Assembly (NCBI GenBank): GCA_026874595.1
Contig: JAPPUL010000036.1
Coordinates: 21,424-85,423 of the forward strand
Reading direction: 5' to 3'
Origin: Sipunculus nudus
Lineage: Eukaryota; Annelida; Sipuncula; Golfingiida; Sipunculidae
DNA length: 64,000 nt
Position numbers and translations under genes: made by a program. Under the pieces are notes generated by a model, which had not been told where the DNA came from, made no database searches, and saw only the letters and a list, made by a program, of their open reading frames with translations. Each line of letters starts with the position of its first letter. The first letter of the stretch is position 1. Of this stretch, positions 60,764-64,000 are shown in pieces.

Positions 60764-63700
60764 CTGCACATGACCCTCACACACATATCATCATATTGGC
60801 CATATCTCTAAAACCCAAAGACTCAATTACATAAACCATAGCTTTATGTTCTTCGTCTGAGTCTTCTCCATAACCTGGTTAAGTCATCTGGTCTCGGTCT
60901 TGTGTCACTTTGTCAGTATGTCCATATAAACTTTATAAACGGAGGGAAACCTGAATGCACAGAGTCATGCAGGAATGCACGATGACACGCGTTTTAGTAA
61001 GACAAAGACTCGTGTAGGTATGAGCGACAATCAGCGCAGTTTGCTCGTTTTGTGTAGGGTCCATCGGGCCAAAATGCCAATTCAGGCCCGCAGCCGACGG
61101 GATGAATTAATTGGCGTAGCGGGGACCACGGCCATTTCCTGGTAAAAAACTTGTGAATAAATATACCGGATAGGCTGGACCATTTTCTCAGGGCCATAGG
61201 AATGTCACCATTCCAGTGTGCCCTCAGACCTGGTCAGACCTGGTCAGACCTGGTCAGACCTAAAACGCGTGCCTGCACATCTGTGCGCATGCAGGTGATT
61301 GCTGTCCAAAGTTTTGGTCGGTGAGTCCTTCAGGAAAGGACCCGAACAGTTTTTTTTTTAATTGCTTGCCGGAAATCTTCGATTTCTGCAGGCAGGTTGG
61401 TCAGTCGTGGATGTCTGTTTGTCTGTTTGTTGCTTGCCGGAAATCTTCGATTTCTGCAAGCAGGTTGGTCAGTCGCGGATGTCTGTTTGTCTGTTTGTTG
61501 CTTGCCGGAAATCTTCGATTTCTGCAAGCAGGTTGGTCAGTCGCGGATGTCTGTTTGTCTGTTTGTTTGTTTTGTCTGTCTGTCTGTCTGTCTGTGTACT
61601 CTCTACAGGCCACAATTTTCCAGCAATTGCTTTCAAACTTATACAGCTGGTAGACAAGCAAAAGTCCCTGGGAGGCCTATTGTTTTTGGGCATTATAGGT
61701 CAAATGTCAAGGTCAAGGTCATCAAAAGTATACAAAACGGTTTTTTGTTCATATTTGTGTTAATATTGGGTCGTTATCTACTTCAACAGTAGCTCATTTT
61801 AATCGTCATTCCAAGGCCTGTTTTCTGGTGTGTAGCTGACTCAATTTGCGGTAACCATGGTAACGCATTTTTTGGGGAAAAGTGCTGATATTTTTCTAAA
61901 TTTGTCAGTTTTAAAGCTACAGAGGTCTAGTTTTTTGCTTCTGGTTGCATTCACCTAGTACTACAAGATTCTATTAAGAGTCTCGCAATATCTCGTATAA
62001 TATCTCGTCAAACGAGATATTTCGAGATTTCAGTAATCTTGCCCTGGAGGCCACAGTTTTGCAGGAATCTTTTTGAAACTGGCATATCTTAAGTCCTACA
62101 CTATTATCTCGAAATCAATTTTTCATTTTTTAATTCGGCCGCTAGGGGGCGCTGGGTGCAAACCTCTCCAACATATCATGTTTTGGCAATATCTCCAAAA
62201 TTATAAGCCTCAATTACAAAAACTATAGTTTATTTTTTTCCCTCTAAGTCTTCTTCATGAACTCGTTTAGTCATCTGGTCTCAATCTTGTGTCCACTTTG
62301 TCTGTGTGTCCGTCTGTTTCTCAGTTGTCCTCAAATCCGCTTGCTTGCCGGTTCTTTCGTCTCACATATAGCATTCTACAGGACACAGTTTTGAAAGAAT
62401 CTTTTTAAAACTATTACATCTTATGTCTTACACTAATATCTCGAAACTGATTTTTCATTTTCCAGAATTGGCCGCTAGGGGGCGGTGCACTCTAACTTGC
62501 ACAACATATCATTTTTTGGCCATATCTCCAAAACTATAAACCTCATTTACATAAACTATAGCTTATTTTCTTCCTCTGGGTCTTTCGAAAAACCTTGTGT
62601 ATTCATTTGGTCTCAATCTTGAGTCACTTTGTCTGTGTGTCCGTCTGTTTCTCAGTTGTCCTCAAATTCGCTTGCTTGCCGGTTCTTGCGTCTCACATAT
62701 AGCATTCTACAGGACACAGTTTTGAAAGAATCTTTTTAAAACTATTACATCTTATGTCTTACACTAATATCTCGAAACCGATTTTTCATTTTCCAGAATT
62801 GGCCGCTAGGGGGCGCTGCACATGACCCTCACACACATATCATCATATTGGCCATATCTCTAAAACCCAAAGACTCAATTACATAAACCATAGCTTATGT
62901 TCTTCGTCTGAGTCTTCTCCATAACCTGGTTAAGTCATCTGGTCTCGGTCTTGTGTCACTTTGTCAGTATGTCCATATAAACTTTATAAACGGAGGGAAA
63001 CCTGAATGCACAGAGTCATGCAGGAATGCACGATGACACGCGTTTTAGTAAGACAAAGACTCGTGTAGGTATGAGCGACAATCAGCGCAGTTTGCTCGTT
63101 TTGTGTAGGGTCCATCGGGCCAAATGCCAATTCAGGCCCGCAGCCGACGGGATGAATTAATTGGCGTAGCGGGGACCACGGCCATTTCCTGGTAAAAACT
63201 TGTGAATAAATATACCGGATAGGCTGACCATTTTCTCAGGGCCATAGGAATGTCACCATTCCAGTGTGCCCTCAGACCTGGTCAGACCTGGTCAGACCCT
63301 GGTCAGACCTAAAACGCGTGCCTGCACATCTGTGCGCATGCAGGGTGATTGCTGTCCAAAGTTTTGGTCGGTGAGTCCTTCAGGAAAGGACCCGAACAGT
63401 TTTTTTTTTAATTGCTTGCCGGAAATCTTCGATTTCTGCAGGCAGGTTGGTCAGTCGTGGATGTCTGTTTGTCTGTTTGTTGCTTTGCCGGAAATCTTCG
63501 ATTTCTGCAAGCAGGTTGGTCAGTCGCGGATGTCTGTTTGTCTGTTTGTTGCTTGCCGGAAATCTTCGATTTCTGCAAGCAGGTTGGTCAGTCGCGGATG
63601 TCTGTTTGTCTGTTTGTTTGTTTGTCATGTCTGTCTGTCTGTCTGTGTACTCTCTACAGGCCACAATTTTCCAGCAATTGCTTTCAAACTTATACAGCTG

Positions 63701-63905
63701 GTAGACAAGCAAAAGTCCTGGAGGCCTATTGTTTTTGGGCATTATAGGTCAAATGTCAAGGGTCAAGGTCATCAAAAGTATACAAAACGGTTTTTTGTTC
63801 ATATTTGTGTTAATATTGGTCGTATCTACTTCAACAGTAGCTCATTTTTAATCGTCATTCCAAGGCCTGTTTTCTGGTGTGTAGCTGACTCAATTTGCGG
63901 GTAAC
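59400..63905. other. Zone of single-base insertions, probable low-quality consensus
   Basis: Twenty-four one-base insertions, one deletion and one substitution fall in 4.5 kb, mostly lengthening short homopolymers. The preceding 59.4 kb shows none of these, only a few shared substitutions and whole-copy loss of the 10-bp repeat. This bias to insertions is the error type of unpolished single-molecule reads, so the zone is best treated as sequence error near a contig end or coverage drop. Confidence 0.8.
60764..62815 (+). repeat. Satellite unit 29 with twelve insertions and one deletion
   Basis: 2,052 bp. Diagnostic bases C/G/G. Extra bases occur near 60843, 61072, 61145, 61178, 61571, 61668, 61671, 61769, 61775, 61870, 62241 and 62294; one T is missing near 62130; and A is replaced by T at 61942. 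Confidence 0.95.
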
Positions 63906-64000
63906 CATGGTAACGCATTTTTGGGGAAAAGTGCTGATATTTTTCTAAATTTGTCAGTTTTAAAGCTACAGAGGTCTAGTTTTTTGCTTCAGGTTGCATT
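62816..64000 (+). repeat. Partial satellite unit 30, cut by the window end
   Basis: The first 1,185 bp of a unit, with C at offset 268. Extra bases occur near 63298, 63344, 63485, 63627, 63761, 63848 and 63900. One of them splits the AGGTCA direct repeat. Confidence 0.95.

Larger units (their letters stand above)
1..64000 (+). repeat. Satellite array of 2,041-bp units filling the window
   Basis: The sequence beginning CTGCACATGACCCTCACAC at base 1 recurs at 2042, 4083, 6114, 8155 and so on to 62816, always on the same strand with no spacer. Twenty-five of the 30 units are exactly 2,041 bp apart from the edge-truncated last unit and the length variants noted below; two units lack 10 bp, two are 3,856-bp composites, and two near the end are lengthened by single-base insertions. 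Outside the composites and the last 4.6 kb, copies differ at only a few positions, so the array is very recent or strongly homogenised. Neither array edge is visible. The family is not one I recognise by name. Host is probably a bilaterian animal, possibly a mollusc (inference). Confidence 0.98.

Noticed and set aside
60994-61197. 67-residue reverse frame in the non-modular insert of unit 29
   Set aside because: It exists only because inserted bases in the low-quality zone shift the frame. The clean units stop earlier in this region.
63266-63904. 212-residue forward frame, the longest in the window
   Set aside because: It is joined by single-base insertions near 63298, 63344, 63485, 63627 and 63761 that clean units lack, and its content is the repeat translation.
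1-64000. Ribosomal, 5S, histone or snRNA gene cluster, which also form tandem units of about 2 kb
   Set aside because: I recognised no rRNA core sequence, histone frame or snRNA motif in the unit on either strand.
1-64000. Autonomous transposon, retroelement or integrated virus
   Set aside because: No frame long enough for a transposase, reverse transcriptase, Rep/helicase or capsid exists anywhere in the unit.

Overview
The whole 64-kb window is one head-to-tail satellite array. A 2,041-bp unit is repeated in the same orientation from the first base to the last: 27 complete ordinary units (two lack 10 bp, and the last two carry single-base indels), two 3,856-bp composite units (32647-36502 and 42626-46481), and a final partial unit cut by the window edge. 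I find no credible protein-coding gene, rRNA, tRNA, CRISPR array or transposase. The many short Cys-, Ser-, Val- and Leu-rich open frames are out-of-frame readings of a 68-bp tandem repeat and a (TCTG)n microsatellite.

The sequence looks like eukaryotic, probably animal, heterochromatin-type DNA. The TCTG tracts, the AGGTCA half-site strings and the GGCCGCTAGGGGGCGCTG motif suggest a marine invertebrate, possibly a mollusc. That assignment is an inference from sequence style, not from a gene.

Layout of the 2,041-bp unit, in unit-1 coordinates: 1-160 is a truncated copy of an internal ~331-bp module. 161-596 is a non-modular, more GC-rich insert with a 10-bp tandem repeat (458-494), and with a short hairpin and T9 tract at its end. 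597-800 holds three copies of a 68-bp repeat, each with a 30-nt hairpin. About 781-829 is a TTTG/TCTG microsatellite. 829-1364 is a diverged long module with a DR0 AGGTCA element, an RFX X-box-like palindrome and a 23-nt perfect hairpin. 1365-1695 and 1696-2026 are two 331-bp modules. Each module boundary carries a strong match to the animal CTCF core, always in the same orientation, giving three per unit and about 93 in the window.

Units are almost identical. Three single-base positions (unit offsets 268, 1806, 1813) and the 10-bp copy number distinguish them, and show higher-order structure. The A allele at offset 268 recurs every fourth unit from unit 9 to unit 25, and units 9-12 and 13-16 match as four-unit blocks. 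Units 24-27 nearly repeat the pattern of units 1-4 at a distance of 50,563 bp. The two composites are inserted with an apparently identical 1.8-kb divergent segment bounded by TCTG tracts, as expected from unequal exchange at the microsatellite. From about 59,400 to the end there is a burst of 24 single-base insertions, one deletion and one substitution. This looks like unpolished long-read consensus at a contig end, not biology.

The most interesting hypothesis is that this satellite acts as a dense, uniformly oriented array of architectural and regulatory protein sites (CTCF-like, RFX-like, nuclear-receptor DR0). The sequence shows motif matches only; binding is untested.
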